Source of the DNA: Pseudomonas sp. ATCC 13867
GTDB taxonomy: Bacteria > Pseudomonadota > Gammaproteobacteria > Pseudomonadales > Pseudomonadaceae
Length of the DNA: 64,000 nt
Assembly (NCBI RefSeq): GCF_000349845.1
Contig: NC_020829.1
Span: 1,426,001-1,490,000, forward strand
Direction: 5' to 3'
Program-made: the position numbers and the translations under genes
Shown here: positions 35,421 to 45,293 of the stretch, one piece after another
Layout: each line of letters starts with the position of its first letter
Position numbering within the stretch: position 1 is the stretch's first letter
Notes under the pieces: model-generated
What the model was told of the DNA's origin: nothing
The model's input: the letters and a program-made list of their open reading frames with translations, nothing else
Databases searched by the model: none

Positions 35421-36362
35421 TCAGCGCTGAATCTCGCGGTCGCTGTCCAGGACGTAGGGCAGGTCCAGCAGGTGCAACGGCGAGCCATCGGCCTCGCCCA
35501 GGCGCACGCGGCCGTCAGTGGCGGCGTCGTCCTGTAGCACGGCCAGCAGCTCCACACCGTCCGCCGCTTGGGCGGCCAGCACCACTTCGCCGACACTGGT
35601 GGAATGCACCGGCGAGAACAGTTCGCGGCCCGGCTCCGGCAGCTCGGCGCCGTCGAGCGCGAGACGGTGCAGGCGGCGCTTGAGGCGGCCGAGGTACTGC
35701 ATGCGCGCGACGATTTCCTGGCCGGTGTAGCAGCCCTTCTTGAAGCTCACGCCGCCGACGGCCTGCAGGTTGATCATCTGCGGGATGAACAGCTCGCGGG
35801 TGGCGCCGAATACCTGGCCGACGCCGGCGCGGACCTGGCCGAGCAGCCAGTCGTTGAGGCTGCCATGCGCCAGTTGCGCGTCCAGGCGTTCGCGCAGCTC
35901 GGCGGCCCGTTGTGCCGGCACCCAGAGTTCGACGCGGCCGTGGCCGAGGGCGATGGCGATCAGACCGTCGTGGCGCGCCACCCGGTCGGCCTGGCCTTCG
36001 AGCGTCAGGCCCAGTCCGGCGAGCAGGGCATCGGCGCCGCTCAGGCCGAAGCGCACCCACTGGGCGCTGTCGTCCGACAGGCTGGCCTTGGAGAACACGG
36101 CGTACTTCTTGAGATCGGTCAGTTGGCTGTCGAGCAGGTCGGCGGCCATCGCCAGCAGGTAACCGTCAGCGTCGGCGACGATGCGGAAGCTGGACGTCAT
36201 GCGCCCCTTGGGGGTACAGCGCGCCCCGAGGCTGGAGGTTTCGGCGTCCAGGTAGCTGAGGTTGCAGGTCAACTGGCCCTGGAGGAATTTGGCGGCATCC
36301 GCGCCGCGTACGGCGAGGATCCCTTCGTGATCGAGAGCGGTGAAGAAAGCGGAGGCGGCCAT
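35421..36362 (-). CDS. ygfZ: YgfZ/GcvT-like folate-binding protein
   Basis: A 313-aa tetrahydrofolate-binding protein of the YgfZ (COG0354) family, involved in assembly or repair of iron-sulfur enzymes and in tRNA modification. The family's defining motif is intact as KKGCYTGQEIVAR, with the redox-relevant cysteine. Start at 36362 (MAASAFFTALDHEG) follows the family pattern; an in-frame ATG at 36395 is possible, and neither has a strong ribosome site. Divergent from sdhE, a flavinylation factor for another respiratory iron-sulfur enzyme, a conserved pairing. Confidence 0.9.
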   Translation of the reverse strand: MAASAFFTALDHEGILAVRGADAAKFLQGQLTCNLSYLDAETSSLGARCTPKGRMTSSFRIVADADGYLLAMAADLLDSQLTDLKKYAVFSKASLSDDSAQWVRFGLSGADALLAGLGLTLEGQADRVARHDGLIAIALGHGRVELWVPAQRAAELRERLDAQLAHGSLNDWLLGQVRAGVGQVFGATRELFIPQMINLQAVGGVSFKKGCYTGQEIVARMQYLGRLKRRLHRLALDGAELPEPGRELFSPVHSTSVGEVVLAAQAADGVELLAVLQDDAATDGRVRLGEADGSPLHLLDLPYVLDSDREIQR

Positions 36363-36449
36363 CACGATTCGCTGGAAGAAAGTTAGGGGCCTCATGATAG
36401 AGCCCGGACCGAGCCTTGTCAGCGGGTGCCGGGAGCCGGGCCGAATGCG

Positions 36450-36455
36450 TATAAT
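36450..36455 (+). promoter_or_regulatory. Probable -10 element for sdhE
   Basis: A perfect TATAAT lies 77 bases upstream of the sdhE start codon in the ygfZ/sdhE gap. No good TTGACA is found 16-18 bases upstream, so the promoter would depend on other elements. Confidence 0.4.
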
Positions 36456-36532
36456 GCCGCTCGGCTCGCGCCGGCCATCGACCGCGCGAGCGATCCGATG
36501 TATTTGCCCGCCGTTATTCGAGGTACCTGCAG

Positions 36533-36787
36533 ATGACCGACGAAATCGAACTCAAACGCCTTTTCTGGCATAGCCGCCGCGGCATGCTGGAGCTGGACGT
36601 GCTGCTGGTGCCTTTCGTCCAGGAGGTCTACCCCGGCCTGCCGGCGGATGACCAGGCGCGCTTCCGCAAGCTGCTGGAGTGCGAGGACCAGGACATGTTC
36701 GGCTGGTTCATGCAGCGTGGCGAGCCGGAAGATGCCGACCTGCGCATCATCGTTCGCATGATCCTGGACCGTGTCCAGCCGAAGTGA
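36533..36787 (+). CDS. sdhE: SdhE, succinate dehydrogenase flavinylation factor
   Basis: An 84-aa helical protein needed for covalent attachment of FAD to the succinate dehydrogenase flavoprotein (also called YgfY or CptB). The functional RGxxE motif is present as RRGMLELD, preceded by the typical [11 protein letters not shown] start; normal length. Its last 17 bases overlap the next gene, ygfX, the usual operon partner. Confidence 0.93.
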   Translation: MTDEIELKRLFWHSRRGMLELDVLLVPFVQEVYPGLPADDQARFRKLLECEDQDMFGWFMQRGEPEDADLRIIVRMILDRVQPK

Positions 36788-37223
36788 CCCCTTCGAATGC
36801 CGCTGGCGACCGTCCATCGGGTTGCTGGCGGCCTATCTCGGCGCGCAGGCGCTCGCCATCCTGGCGTTGCTGCTCGCCGACATTCCCCTCCACTGGACGT
36901 CGCTCGGCCTGAGCCTTTGCCTGCTGCACGCGTGCTGGGTGGTGCCGGCGCGGATTCTATTGCGCGGACCGGCTTCGGTGCGCGCGCTGCGCCATGACGC
37001 CGAGGGTTGGCGGGTGTGGAGTGAGCGGGAAGGATTCCAGCCGGTGCAACTGATGCCGGACAGCCTGGCGCTGCCGGCGTTGATCGTGCTGCGTTTCCGC
37101 CGTCCCGGCCAGTGGCTGACTCGCAGCGTCTGCGTGCCGGCCGACGCCCTGGCGCCGGACATTCACCGGCGCCTGCGGGTCAGGCTGCGCTTCAGCCGCA
37201 ATAGGTGGGCGGCGCCAGGATAG
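36771..37223 (+). CDS. ygfX: YgfX-like (CptA) membrane protein
   Basis: A 150-aa protein with two adjacent membrane helices (about 17-37 and 41-60) and a basic soluble C-terminal half, the layout of YgfX/CptA, a partner of SdhE described as an inner-membrane toxin-like factor. Starts at GTG inside sdhE, so translation is coupled. The last 32 bases overlap the convergent 3' end of nadB. Family assignment rests on topology and position. Confidence 0.82.
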   Translation: MSSRSDPFECRWRPSIGLLAAYLGAQALAILALLLADIPLHWTSLGLSLCLLHACWVVPARILLRGPASVRALRHDAEGWRVWSEREGFQPVQLMPDSLALPALIVLRFRRPGQWLTRSVCVPADALAPDIHRRLRVRLRFSRNRWAAPG

Positions 37224-38808
37224 TGTCGCGGGCTTCGGGCAGCAGGTCGGGATAATCGAGGGTGTAGTGCAGGCCGCGGCTTTCGCGGCGCTGCATGGCG
37301 GAGTTGATGATCAGCTCGGCCACCTGGGCCAGGTTGCGCAGCTCGATCAGGTCGCGGCTGACCTTGTAGTTCGAGTAGAACTCGTCGATCTCGTCCAGCA
37401 GCAGGCGCACGCGGTGCTGGGCGCGAGCCAGGCGCTTGTTGGTGCGGACGATGCCGACGTAGTCCCACATGAAGCGCCGCAGTTCATCCCAGTTGTGCGC
37501 GATGATCACGTCTTCGTCCGAGTCGGTCACCTGGCTGGCGTCCCAGCCGGGCAGGCCCGCGGGAACGGGCGCGCGTTCGAGCTTGCCGATGATGTCGGCC
37601 GCCGCCGAACGGGCGTAGACGAAGCACTCCAGCAGGGAGTTGCTTGCCATGCGGTTGGCGCCGTGCAGGCCGGTGAAGGTGGTTTCGCCGATGGCGTAGA
37701 GGTTCGGCACGTCGGTATGGCCGTGCTGGTCGACCAGTACGCCGCCACAGGTATAGTGGGCCGCGGGCACCACCGGGATCGGCTCGCGGGTGATGTCGAT
37801 GCCGAAGTCCAGGCAGCGCTCGTAGACCGTGGGGAAGTGCTCGCGGATGAACTCGGCGGGCTTGTGGCTGATGTCCAGGTAGACGTAGTCGATACCCAGG
37901 CGCTTCATCTCATGGTCGATGGCGCGGGCCACGACATCGCGCGGTGCGAGTTCCGCGAGCGCATGGAAGCGCTGCATGAAGCGCTCGCCATTGGGCAGGC
38001 GCAGCAGGCCGCCTTCGCCGCGCAGGGCTTCGGTGATCAGGAAACTCTTGGCCTGCGGGTGGTACAGGCAGGTCGGGTGGAACTGGTTGAACTCCAGGTT
38101 GCCGACCCGGCAGCCGGCGCGCCAGGCCATCGCGATACCGTCGCCGGAGTTGCCGTCCGGGTTGCTGGTATAGAGGTAGACCTTGCTGGCGCCGCCGGAG
38201 GCGAGCACGGTGAAGCGCGCGCCGAAAGTGTCGACTTCGCCGGTGCTGCGGTCCAGCACGTAGGCGCCCAGGCAGCGTTGGCTCTTCAGGCCGAGCTTGC
38301 GCTCGGTGATCAGGTCGACCGCAACCCGCTGCGACAGCAGTTCGATGTTCGGCCGCAGGCGCGCCTGCTCCAGCAGGGTGTTGAAAATGGCGGCGCCGGT
38401 GGCATCGGCGGCGTGGATGATGCGGCGGTGGCTGTGGCCGCCCTCGCGGGTCAGGTGGAATTCGAAACCGCCGTCCTCGCGCCCCGGCTCGTGGTCGCGG
38501 GTGAAAGGCACGCCCTGTTCGATCAGCCACTGGATGGCTTCGCGGCTATGCTCGACGGTGAACTTCACGGCGTCTTCGCGGCACAGGCCGGCGCCGGAGA
38601 CCAGGGTGTCCTCGACGTGGGACTCGACGGTATCGGTGTCGTCGAGTACGGCGGCGACCCCGCCCTGGGCCCAGAAGGTCGAGCCCTGGGACAGTTCGCC
38701 CTTGCTCAGGACGGCAATGCGCAGGTGCGCGGGCAGAGTCAGGGCGAGCGTCAGGCCGGCGGCCCCGCTGCCGATCACCAATACATCATGCTGGAAGTGC
38801 TGACTCAT
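37192..38808 (-). CDS. nadB: L-aspartate oxidase
   Basis: FAD enzyme oxidising L-aspartate to iminoaspartate, the first step of de novo NAD synthesis. The 538-aa sequence has the N-terminal dinucleotide fold [13 protein letters not shown], the family-specific [16 protein letters not shown], the active-site region [13 protein letters not shown] and the FAD-binding [15 protein letters not shown]. Start at 38808 (GGAG upstream); five earlier codons in frame are unsupported. Divergent from algU, as in P. aeruginosa. Confidence 0.96.
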   Translation of the reverse strand: MSQHFQHDVLVIGSGAAGLTLALTLPAHLRIAVLSKGELSQGSTFWAQGGVAAVLDDTDTVESHVEDTLVSGAGLCREDAVKFTVEHSREAIQWLIEQGVPFTRDHEPGREDGGFEFHLTREGGHSHRRIIHAADATGAAIFNTLLEQARLRPNIELLSQRVAVDLITERKLGLKSQRCLGAYVLDRSTGEVDTFGARFTVLASGGASKVYLYTSNPDGNSGDGIAMAWRAGCRVGNLEFNQFHPTCLYHPQAKSFLITEALRGEGGLLRLPNGERFMQRFHALAELAPRDVVARAIDHEMKRLGIDYVYLDISHKPAEFIREHFPTVYERCLDFGIDITREPIPVVPAAHYTCGGVLVDQHGHTDVPNLYAIGETTFTGLHGANRMASNSLLECFVYARSAAADIIGKLERAPVPAGLPGWDASQVTDSDEDVIIAHNWDELRRFMWDYVGIVRTNKRLARAQHRVRLLLDEIDEFYSNYKVSRDLIELRNLAQVAELIINSAMQRRESRGLHYTLDYPDLLPEARDTILAPPTYCG

Positions 38809-38998
38809 ATCCGGCTCCACCAAAAAGGCGCCCTAGTATATAGAAGGGCGCCACGGCACAATACTGGCGAACCGATGACACCGAAGGCGCCTGCAACATA
38901 CGGCAGCCGCAGGGCGGACTCCCCCGGATTCCCGCTCATGCCGTGGAAGGCCGCGCGCTGGCGTTGCGTCGCAGATGGTGGATCGTGGCAAATCGCCG

Positions 38999-39025
38999 GA
39001 ACTTTTTTAGTCGTTCCGGTTCCAA
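38999..39025 (+). promoter_or_regulatory. AlgU-dependent promoter, distal
   Basis: GAACTT (38999-39004), a 16-base spacer and TCCAA (39021-39025) fit the sigma-22 consensus GAACTT-N16/17-TCTGA. It lies about 245 bases before algU. P. aeruginosa algU likewise has more than one autoregulated promoter. Confidence 0.7.
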
Positions 39026-39182
39026 CACGGAATACCTTAAGTCGCTTTCGCGCAGGCTTGGACTGCGCGGAGAAGGCGCGGGTGTTTCGCCCGATACAGT
39101 TGAATTCAACGGGCTTCGGACGCATGTCTGGGTCCGGTTGCCGCCGATGTGAAAAAACTGTGCGGCGCATGCTTGGAGGGGA

Positions 39183-39209
39183 GAACTTTTGCAGAAGTCC
39201 CGAGTCTAT
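39183..39209 (+). promoter_or_regulatory. AlgU-dependent promoter, proximal
   Basis: GAACTT (39183-39188), 16 bases, then TCTAT (39205-39209), 60 bases before algU. Both elements are as I remember them in the P. aeruginosa algU promoter. It makes the operon positively autoregulated. Confidence 0.78.
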
Positions 39210-39268
39210 CTTGGCAGGACGATTCACCAGGGTGCTCGAAGCTCCTCCAGGTTCGTAGAGGAGCATTC

Positions 39269-39853
39269 ATGCTAACCCAGGAACAGGATCAGCAACTGGT
39301 TGAACGGGTACAGCGCGGAGACAAGCGGGCATTCGATTTGTTGGTACTGAAGTACCAGCATAAGATCCTCGGGCTGATCGTGCGGTTCGTGCATGACGCC
39401 CAGGAAGCTCAGGATGTCGCGCAGGAAGCGTTCATCAAGGCGTATCGCGCCTTGGGTAACTTCCGCGGCGACAGTGCCTTTTATACCTGGCTGTACCGGA
39501 TCGCCATCAACACCGCGAAGAACCATCTGGTGGCGCGCGGTCGGCGTCCGCCTGACAGCGATGTCACGGCGGAAGACGCGGAGTTCTTCGAGGGCGACCA
39601 TGCCCTGAAGGACATCGAATCGCCGGAAAGAGCCATGCTGCGAGATGAGATCGAGGAAACCGTCCATCGCACCATCCAGCAGCTGCCCGAGGATTTGCGC
39701 ACGGCATTGACCCTGCGTGAGTTCGAAGGCCTGAGTTACGAAGATATCGCCACCGTGATGCAGTGTCCGGTGGGAACGGTCCGCTCACGGATCTTCCGTG
39801 CGCGGGAAGCGATCGACAAAGCTTTGCAGCCTTTGTTGCATGAAGAAGTTTGA
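39269..39853 (+). CDS. algU: RNA polymerase sigma factor AlgU (RpoE family)
   Basis: Extracytoplasmic-function sigma factor for envelope stress and, in mucoid Pseudomonas, alginate genes. The 194-aa sequence has region 2 (DAQEAQDVAQEAFIKAYRAL, TWLYRIAINTAKNHL) and region 4 (LREFEGLSYEDIATVMQCPVG) complete. Start at 39269 with GAGGAG upstream; forty earlier codons in frame lie in the promoter region. Followed by mucABCD in the standard order, whose first product MucA holds AlgU inactive. Confidence 0.97.
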   Translation: MLTQEQDQQLVERVQRGDKRAFDLLVLKYQHKILGLIVRFVHDAQEAQDVAQEAFIKAYRALGNFRGDSAFYTWLYRIAINTAKNHLVARGRRPPDSDVTAEDAEFFEGDHALKDIESPERAMLRDEIEETVHRTIQQLPEDLRTALTLREFEGLSYEDIATVMQCPVGTVRSRIFRAREAIDKALQPLLHEEV

Positions 39854-39884
39854 TACAGCGGCAACAGCCAAGAGAGGTACCGCT

Positions 39885-40469
39885 ATGAGTCGTGAAGCCC
39901 TGCAGGAGTCGCTGTCCGCTGTCATGGATAACGAAGCGGATGAGCTTGAGCTGCGGCGAGTGCTTGCAGCCTGCGGCGAGGACGCCGAATTGCGGGCCAC
40001 CTGGTCCCGTTATCAACTGGCCCGTGCGGTGATGCACCGGGAGCCGGCGATGCCAAAGCTGGATCTCGCCGCCGCCGTGTCCGCAGCCCTGGTCGATGAG
40101 GCCGCGCCGGCACCGCGCGAGCGCAGTCCGTGGCGCAATATCGGCCGTCTGGCGGTAGCGGCTTCGGTGACCCTGGCCGTGCTGGCCGGTGTGCGTCTGT
40201 ACCATCAGGACGACAGCGTCGCCAACGGTCTGGCCCAGCAAGGCGCCACTCCGCAGATCGCTCTGCCGCAAGTGCAGGGGCCGGCGGTGCTGGCAGGCTA
40301 CACTCAGGACGAGGCGCCGCAGGTGATCACCAATGCCCAGGGCGGGCAGACCACCTGGCATGAGCAACGTCTTCCGGGTTATCTGCGCCAGCATGCGCAA
40401 CAGTCCGCCGTAAGCGGCACGGACAGTGCTCTGCCTTACGCACGCGCCGCGAGCCTGGAAAGCCGCTGA
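39885..40469 (+). CDS. mucA: Anti-sigma factor MucA
   Basis: Inner-membrane anti-sigma factor that binds AlgU. The 194-aa protein is full length: cytoplasmic RseA-like N-terminal domain (1-80, SREALQESLSAVMDNEADE), one membrane helix (about 86-105) and a periplasmic domain. No frameshift or early stop like the mucA alleles of mucoid clinical isolates is seen, so AlgU control appears intact. Start ATG with AGAGAGG upstream, 31 bases after algU; mucB follows after 22 bases. Released by regulated proteolysis (AlgW, MucP, ClpXP in P. aeruginosa). Confidence 0.96.
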   Translation: MSREALQESLSAVMDNEADELELRRVLAACGEDAELRATWSRYQLARAVMHREPAMPKLDLAAAVSAALVDEAAPAPRERSPWRNIGRLAVAASVTLAVLAGVRLYHQDDSVANGLAQQGATPQIALPQVQGPAVLAGYTQDEAPQVITNAQGGQTTWHEQRLPGYLRQHAQQSAVSGTDSALPYARAASLESR

Positions 40470-40491
40470 TTTTGCGACCTTAAGGAGCGTC

Positions 40492-41436
40492 ATGCGCGCG
40501 ACTACAGCACTGCTGTTCATCCTTGGCGGTCTGCTGGCATTGCCGGTGCAGGCCGCCGATGCGCTGGACTGGATCAAGCGCCTCTCCGAGGCGGATCAGC
40601 AACAGAATTTCCAGGGTACTTTCGTCTACGAGCGTAGCGGCACCTTCTCGACGCACGATGTCTGGCATCGGGTCGATGCCGATGGTTCGGTGCGCGAGCG
40701 CCTGGTGCAGGCCGATGGGCCGCGGCAGGAAGTCCTGCGGGTCGATGGCGCCACGCAATGCGTGGGTGGCGGCATGGCCAGCCAGGTGGTGGCGGGGCAG
40801 CTCTGGCCCGCGCACAAGCTGAACCCGCAGGAGCTGTCGTCGTGGTACGACATTCGCGTGGCCGGCGAGTCGCGAATCGCCGACCGCCCGGCCGTGGTGC
40901 TGGCGGTGCTGCCGCGTGACCAGCATCGCTACGGCTTCGAGCTTCACGTGGACAAGGAAACCGGCCTGCCGCTCAAGTCCCTGCTGCTCAACGACAAGGG
41001 CCAGATCATCGAGCGGTTGCAGTTCACCCGTATCGAACTGACGCAGCCGGACGATGCCGAGCTGCAGCCGACATCGGCCTGCCAGCCGGTCAAGGAACTC
41101 AAGGGCACCAGCGTGAAAACCGGCTGGCATTCGGAGTGGGTTCCTCCGGGGTTCATCCTCAACAGTACCCTGCAGCAGCGCAGTCCGGTGTCGAACGACC
41201 AGGTGCTCTGCCTGGCGTACGGGGATGGCCTGGCGCGCTTCTCGGTATTCCTCGAACCACTGCACGGCGCCAAGGTTGACGATGCGCGTACCCAGTTGGG
41301 CCCGACGACGGTCGTGTCCCGGCGGTTCGCCAGTGACGATGGCGGCACGATGGTGACCGTGGTCGGCGAGATACCCAGCGGTACGGCTGAGCGGGTGGCG
41401 CTATCGATGCGGCCATCGGGAGCCCGGCCAGAGTGA
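40492..41436 (+). CDS. mucB: Periplasmic regulator MucB (RseB family)
   Basis: Binds the periplasmic part of MucA and shields it from AlgW. Start at 40492 (TAAGGAG upstream) gives a clear signal peptide (MRATTALLFILGGLLALPVQAA) and a 314-aa precursor. The N-terminal lipid-sensing lolA-like domain opens with DALDWIKRLSEADQQQNFQGTF... and a smaller C-terminal domain follows. It overlaps mucC by four bases (GTGA). Confidence 0.96.
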   Translation: MRATTALLFILGGLLALPVQAADALDWIKRLSEADQQQNFQGTFVYERSGTFSTHDVWHRVDADGSVRERLVQADGPRQEVLRVDGATQCVGGGMASQVVAGQLWPAHKLNPQELSSWYDIRVAGESRIADRPAVVLAVLPRDQHRYGFELHVDKETGLPLKSLLLNDKGQIIERLQFTRIELTQPDDAELQPTSACQPVKELKGTSVKTGWHSEWVPPGFILNSTLQQRSPVSNDQVLCLAYGDGLARFSVFLEPLHGAKVDDARTQLGPTTVVSRRFASDDGGTMVTVVGEIPSGTAERVALSMRPSGARPE

Positions 41437-41888
41437 TCGAAGAGCGGGGGAGGGTGATAGCGGTCGAGTCCGGAGCGGTCTGGGTCGAAACGCTGCGCCG
41501 CTCCACCTGCTCGGGATGTTCGATGAACGCCGGCTGCGGACAGGGTTTCCTGGAGCGGCTGGGCGTCGGTAACGGGCGTGGCCGCGTGCGCGCCCTGTCC
41601 TCGCTGCCGCTGGTGCCTGGCGACGAAGTCGTGTTGGGCGTGGGCGAGGACTTTCTCCTGAAGAGTGCTCTGCTCTTCTATCTTTCCCCTCTGCTTGGAC
41701 TTTTCGCACTGGCGCTACTGGCGTCGCGGATCGGTTTGGGCGAACCTCTGGTCGTGGCGGCCGGGCTGGCGGGATTCCTGCTGGCCTGGCTGTTCGTGCG
41801 TCGCCTGTCGCGACGCCATTCGAATGATCCGGCGATGCAACCGGTTGTGCTGCGTGCGCTGGTCGGTGGGCCGTCCGGCCCGGTTTAG
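41433..41888 (+). CDS. mucC: MucC, RseC/MucC family membrane protein
   Basis: A 151-aa inner-membrane protein. An N-terminal cysteine cluster (CSGCSMNAGCGQG) typical of SoxR-reducing/RseC proteins precedes two membrane helices (about 80-100 and 105-125) and a short basic tail. The exact role in AlgU control is modest and unsettled; RseC homologues take part in reduction of SoxR or thiamine synthesis. GTG start overlaps the mucB stop. Confidence 0.93.
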   Translation: MIEERGRVIAVESGAVWVETLRRSTCSGCSMNAGCGQGFLERLGVGNGRGRVRALSSLPLVPGDEVVLGVGEDFLLKSALLFYLSPLLGLFALALLASRIGLGEPLVVAAGLAGFLLAWLFVRRLSRRHSNDPAMQPVVLRALVGGPSGPV

Positions 41889-41924
41889 TGTCTTTCCCAA
41901 TCAACATCACGGGAGCTGTAGTCA

Positions 41925-43340
41925 ATGCAAACCCTGAAACGCAGCATGGCTGCGCTGGTCGCCCTGCTGGCCTTGAGCCTGACGGTCACCGCGCATGCCG
42001 AACTTCCGGACTTCACGCCGCTGGTCGAGCAGGCGTCACCGGCGGTGGTCAACATCAGTACCACGCAGAAGCTTCCGGATCGCTCCAATGCCCAGATGGG
42101 CATTCCGGATCTGGACGGCCTGCCGCCGGGCCTGCGCGAGTTCTTCGAACGCAGCATTCCCCGTGGCCAGGCGCCCCGTGGCCAGCAGCGCGAAGCGCAG
42201 TCCCTGGGTTCGGGTTTCATCATCTCCGATGATGGCTACATCCTGACCAACAACCATGTGGTGGCCGACGCCGACGAGATCCTCGTGCGCCTGTCCGACC
42301 GCAGCGAGCACAAGGCCAAGCTGGTCGGCGCCGACCCGCGCAGCGACGTCGCCGTGCTGAAGATCGAGGCCAAGGGCCTGCCGACCCTCAAGCTGGGCGA
42401 CTCCGACAAGCTGAAAGTGGGCGAGTGGGTGCTGGCCATCGGCTCGCCGTTCGGCTTCGACCATTCGGTGACCGCCGGTATCGTCAGCGCCAAGGGCCGC
42501 AGCCTGCCGAACGAGAACTACGTGCCGTTCATCCAGACCGACGTGGCGATCAACCCGGGTAACTCCGGCGGCCCGCTGCTGAACCTGCAGGGTGAGGTCG
42601 TGGGCATCAACTCGCAGATCTTCACCCGCTCCGGTGGCTTCATGGGCCTGTCCTTCGCCATTCCGATCGACGTGGCGATGAACGTCGCCGATCAGTTGAA
42701 GAAGGCTGGCAAGGTCAGCCGCGGCTGGCTGGGCGTGGTGATCCAGGAAGTGAACAAGGATCTGGCCGAGTCCTTCGGGCTGGACAAACCGTCCGGCGCC
42801 CTGGTGGCGCAGCTGGTCGAAGACGGTCCGGCGGCCAAGGGCGGCCTGCAGGTTGGCGACGTGATCCTCAGTCTGAATGGTCAGGCCATCAACGAGTCGG
42901 CTGACCTGCCGCATCTGGTGGGCAACATGAAGCCGGGCGACAAGGCGGCTCTGGAGGTCATTCGTGACGGCAATCGCAAGACGCTGAACATGACCATCGG
43001 CAACCTGCCGGACGAAGACGATGAAGTCGCCGCCGTCCAAGGCAAGGGCGCCGAGCGCAGCAGCAACCGCCTGGGCGTGACCGTCGCCGAACTGACCGCC
43101 GAACAGCGCAAGTCGCTGGACATCAAGGGCGGCGTGGTGATCAAGGAAGTCCAGGGTGGTCCGGCGGCGATGATCGGCCTGCGCCCGGGTGATGTGATCA
43201 CTCACCTGAACAACCGCGCGGTGGACTCCTCCAAGAGCTTCTCCGAGATCGCCAAGTCTCTGCCGAAGGATCGCTCCATCTCCATGCGCGTGCTGCGCCA
43301 GGGGCGTGCGAGCTTCATTACCTTCAAGCTGGCCGAGTAA
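41925..43340 (+). CDS. mucD: Periplasmic serine protease MucD (DegP family)
   Basis: HtrA-type protease/chaperone that degrades misfolded envelope proteins and restrains the AlgU pathway. The 471-aa precursor has a signal peptide (MQTLKRSMAALVALLALSL... to about residue 25), catalytic triad His111 (TNNHVV), Asp141 (RSDVAVL) and Ser214 (GNSGGPL), and two PDZ domains (about 260-350 and 380-465). ATG with GGGAG upstream; last gene of the algU operon, followed by a strong terminator. Confidence 0.96.
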   Translation: MQTLKRSMAALVALLALSLTVTAHAELPDFTPLVEQASPAVVNISTTQKLPDRSNAQMGIPDLDGLPPGLREFFERSIPRGQAPRGQQREAQSLGSGFIISDDGYILTNNHVVADADEILVRLSDRSEHKAKLVGADPRSDVAVLKIEAKGLPTLKLGDSDKLKVGEWVLAIGSPFGFDHSVTAGIVSAKGRSLPNENYVPFIQTDVAINPGNSGGPLLNLQGEVVGINSQIFTRSGGFMGLSFAIPIDVAMNVADQLKKAGKVSRGWLGVVIQEVNKDLAESFGLDKPSGALVAQLVEDGPAAKGGLQVGDVILSLNGQAINESADLPHLVGNMKPGDKAALEVIRDGNRKTLNMTIGNLPDEDDEVAAVQGKGAERSSNRLGVTVAELTAEQRKSLDIKGGVVIKEVQGGPAAMIGLRPGDVITHLNNRAVDSSKSFSEIAKSLPKDRSISMRVLRQGRASFITFKLAE

Positions 43341-43353
43341 GGCCCGGGTACTG

Positions 43354-43381
43354 AAAAAGGGCGGTTTCGACCGCCCTTTTT
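43354..43381 (+). terminator. Rho-independent terminator of algU-mucABCD
   Basis: AAAAAGGGCGG (43354-43364) pairs with CCGCCCTTTTT (43371-43381) around the loop TTTCGA; the stem ends in the T tract. Located 14 bases after the mucD stop. Confidence 0.93.
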
Positions 43382-43488
43382 CATGCCTGTCCGTCCGGCG
43401 CGGCGTGGCGCATGGTGCCGTAGTCAGGTAAACTCCCCGGCTATTTTTCGGCGGATTGCCGCCTTCAGCCTTTCGAGTGTGTTCAGCC

Positions 43489-45288
43489 GTGAGTGACCTG
43501 AGTCATATCCGCAATTTCTCCATCATTGCCCACATCGACCATGGCAAGTCGACGCTGGCCGACCGCTTCATCCAGATCTGTGGCGGCCTGTCCGACCGCG
43601 AGATGGAGGCCCAGGTCCTCGATTCAATGGACCTGGAACGCGAGCGCGGCATCACCATCAAGGCGCACAGCGTCACCCTTCACTACAAGGCGAAGGACGG
43701 CAAGACCTACCAGCTGAACTTCATCGACACCCCCGGTCACGTCGACTTCACCTATGAAGTCAGCCGTTCGCTGGCCGCCTGCGAGGGCGCGCTGCTGGTG
43801 GTGGACGCAGGGCAAGGCGTGGAAGCGCAGTCGGTCGCCAACTGCTACACCGCCATCGAGCAGGGCCTGGAAGTGATGCCGGTCCTGAACAAGATGGACC
43901 TGCCGCAGGCCGATCCGGACCGCGTGAAGGACGAGATCGAAAGCATCATCGGCATCGACGCCACCGACGCCGTGGCCTGCTCGGCCAAGAGCGGCATGGG
44001 TGTGGAGGACGTGCTGGAGCGTCTGGTCAGCGCCATTCCCGCTCCGGAAGGCGAGATCGACGCGCCGCTGCAGGCGCTGATCATCGACTCCTGGTTCGAC
44101 AACTACCTGGGCGTGGTCTCGCTGGTGCGGGTGAAGCACGGCCGCGTCAAGAAAGGCGACAAGATCCTGGTGAAGTCCACCGGCAAGCTCCACCAGGTGG
44201 ACAGCGTCGGCGTCTTCACCCCGAAGCACACCGAGACTGCGGACCTCAAGGCCGGCGAAGTGGGCTTCATCATCGCCGGTATCAAGGACATCCTCGGTGC
44301 GCCGGTGGGCGACACCCTGACCCTGTCCAACACCCCGGACGTGGAAGTCCTGCCGGGCTTCAAGCGCATCAAGCCGCAGGTCTACGCCGGCCTCTTCCCG
44401 GTCAGCTCCGATGACTTCGAGGACTTCCGCGAAGCCCTGCAGAAGCTGACCCTGAACGACGCCGCGCTGCAGTACGAGCCGGAAAGCTCCGAAGCCCTGG
44501 GCTTCGGCTTCCGCATCGGCTTCCTCGGCATGCTGCACATGGAGATCATCCAGGAGCGCCTGGAGCGCGAATACGACCTGGACCTGATCACCACCGCGCC
44601 GACCGTGATCTTCGAGATCGTGCAGAAGAACGGCGACATCCTCTATGTCGACAACCCGTCCAAGCTGCCCGACCTCTCGTCCATCGACGAGATGCGTGAG
44701 CCAATCTGTCGCGCCACCATTCTTGTGCCTCAGGAGCACCTGGGCAACGTCATTACCCTGTGCATCGAGAAGCGTGGCGTACAACGCGACATGCACTTCC
44801 TCAGCGGCCAGGTCCAGGTGATCTACGATCTGCCGATGAACGAAGTGGTGCTGGACTTCTTCGATCGCCTGAAGTCCACCAGCCGCGGCTATGCTTCGCT
44901 GGACTACAGCTTCGATCGCTTCGAGCCGGCCAACCTGGTTCGTCTCGACGTGCTGATCAACGGCGAGAAGGTTGACGCCCTCGCCCTGATCGTCCACCGC
45001 GACAACGCCCCTTACAAGGGCCGTCAGCTGGTGGAGAAGATGAAGGAACTGATTCCGCGGCAGATGTTCGACGTCGCGATTCAAGCGGCCATCGGTGGGC
45101 AGATCATCGCCCGTTCGACGGTCAAGGCGCTCAGGAAGAACGTGCTGGCCAAGTGCTACGGTGGTGATGTGAGCCGTAAGCGCAAGCTGCTGGAAAAGCA
45201 GAAGGCCGGTAAGAAAAGGATGAAGCAGGTCGGTAGCGTGGAGATTCCCCAGGAAGCCTTCCTCGCTGTGCTCAAAGTGGACAGTTGA
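43489..45288 (+). CDS. lepA: Elongation factor 4 (LepA)
   Basis: Ribosome-associated GTPase (EF4) of 599 aa, the normal length. G1 [10 protein letters not shown]2 region [10 protein letters not shown]3 DTPGHVDF, G4 NKMDLPQA and the lepA-specific C-terminal domain ([20 protein letters not shown]) are present. GTG at 43489 begins [12 protein letters not shown] as in homologues; the ribosome site is weak. lepB begins five bases after its stop, a conserved pairing. Confidence 0.96.
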   Translation: MSDLSHIRNFSIIAHIDHGKSTLADRFIQICGGLSDREMEAQVLDSMDLERERGITIKAHSVTLHYKAKDGKTYQLNFIDTPGHVDFTYEVSRSLAACEGALLVVDAGQGVEAQSVANCYTAIEQGLEVMPVLNKMDLPQADPDRVKDEIESIIGIDATDAVACSAKSGMGVEDVLERLVSAIPAPEGEIDAPLQALIIDSWFDNYLGVVSLVRVKHGRVKKGDKILVKSTGKLHQVDSVGVFTPKHTETADLKAGEVGFIIAGIKDILGAPVGDTLTLSNTPDVEVLPGFKRIKPQVYAGLFPVSSDDFEDFREALQKLTLNDAALQYEPESSEALGFGFRIGFLGMLHMEIIQERLEREYDLDLITTAPTVIFEIVQKNGDILYVDNPSKLPDLSSIDEMREPICRATILVPQEHLGNVITLCIEKRGVQRDMHFLSGQVQVIYDLPMNEVVLDFFDRLKSTSRGYASLDYSFDRFEPANLVRLDVLINGEKVDALALIVHRDNAPYKGRQLVEKMKELIPRQMFDVAIQAAIGGQIIARSTVKALRKNVLAKCYGGDVSRKRKLLEKQKAGKKRMKQVGSVEIPQEAFLAVLKVDS

Positions 45289-45293
45289 ACCCT

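Larger units (their letters stand above)
38809..39268. promoter_or_regulatory. nadB / algU divergent region with sigma-22 promoters
   Basis: A 460-base gap without a credible gene. It carries two AlgU-dependent promoters for the algU operon (separate entries) and presumably the nadB promoter at its left end. The 5' untranslated leader of algU would be about 60-240 bases depending on the promoter. The GAGGAG ribosome site of algU is at 39258-39263. Confidence 0.8.
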
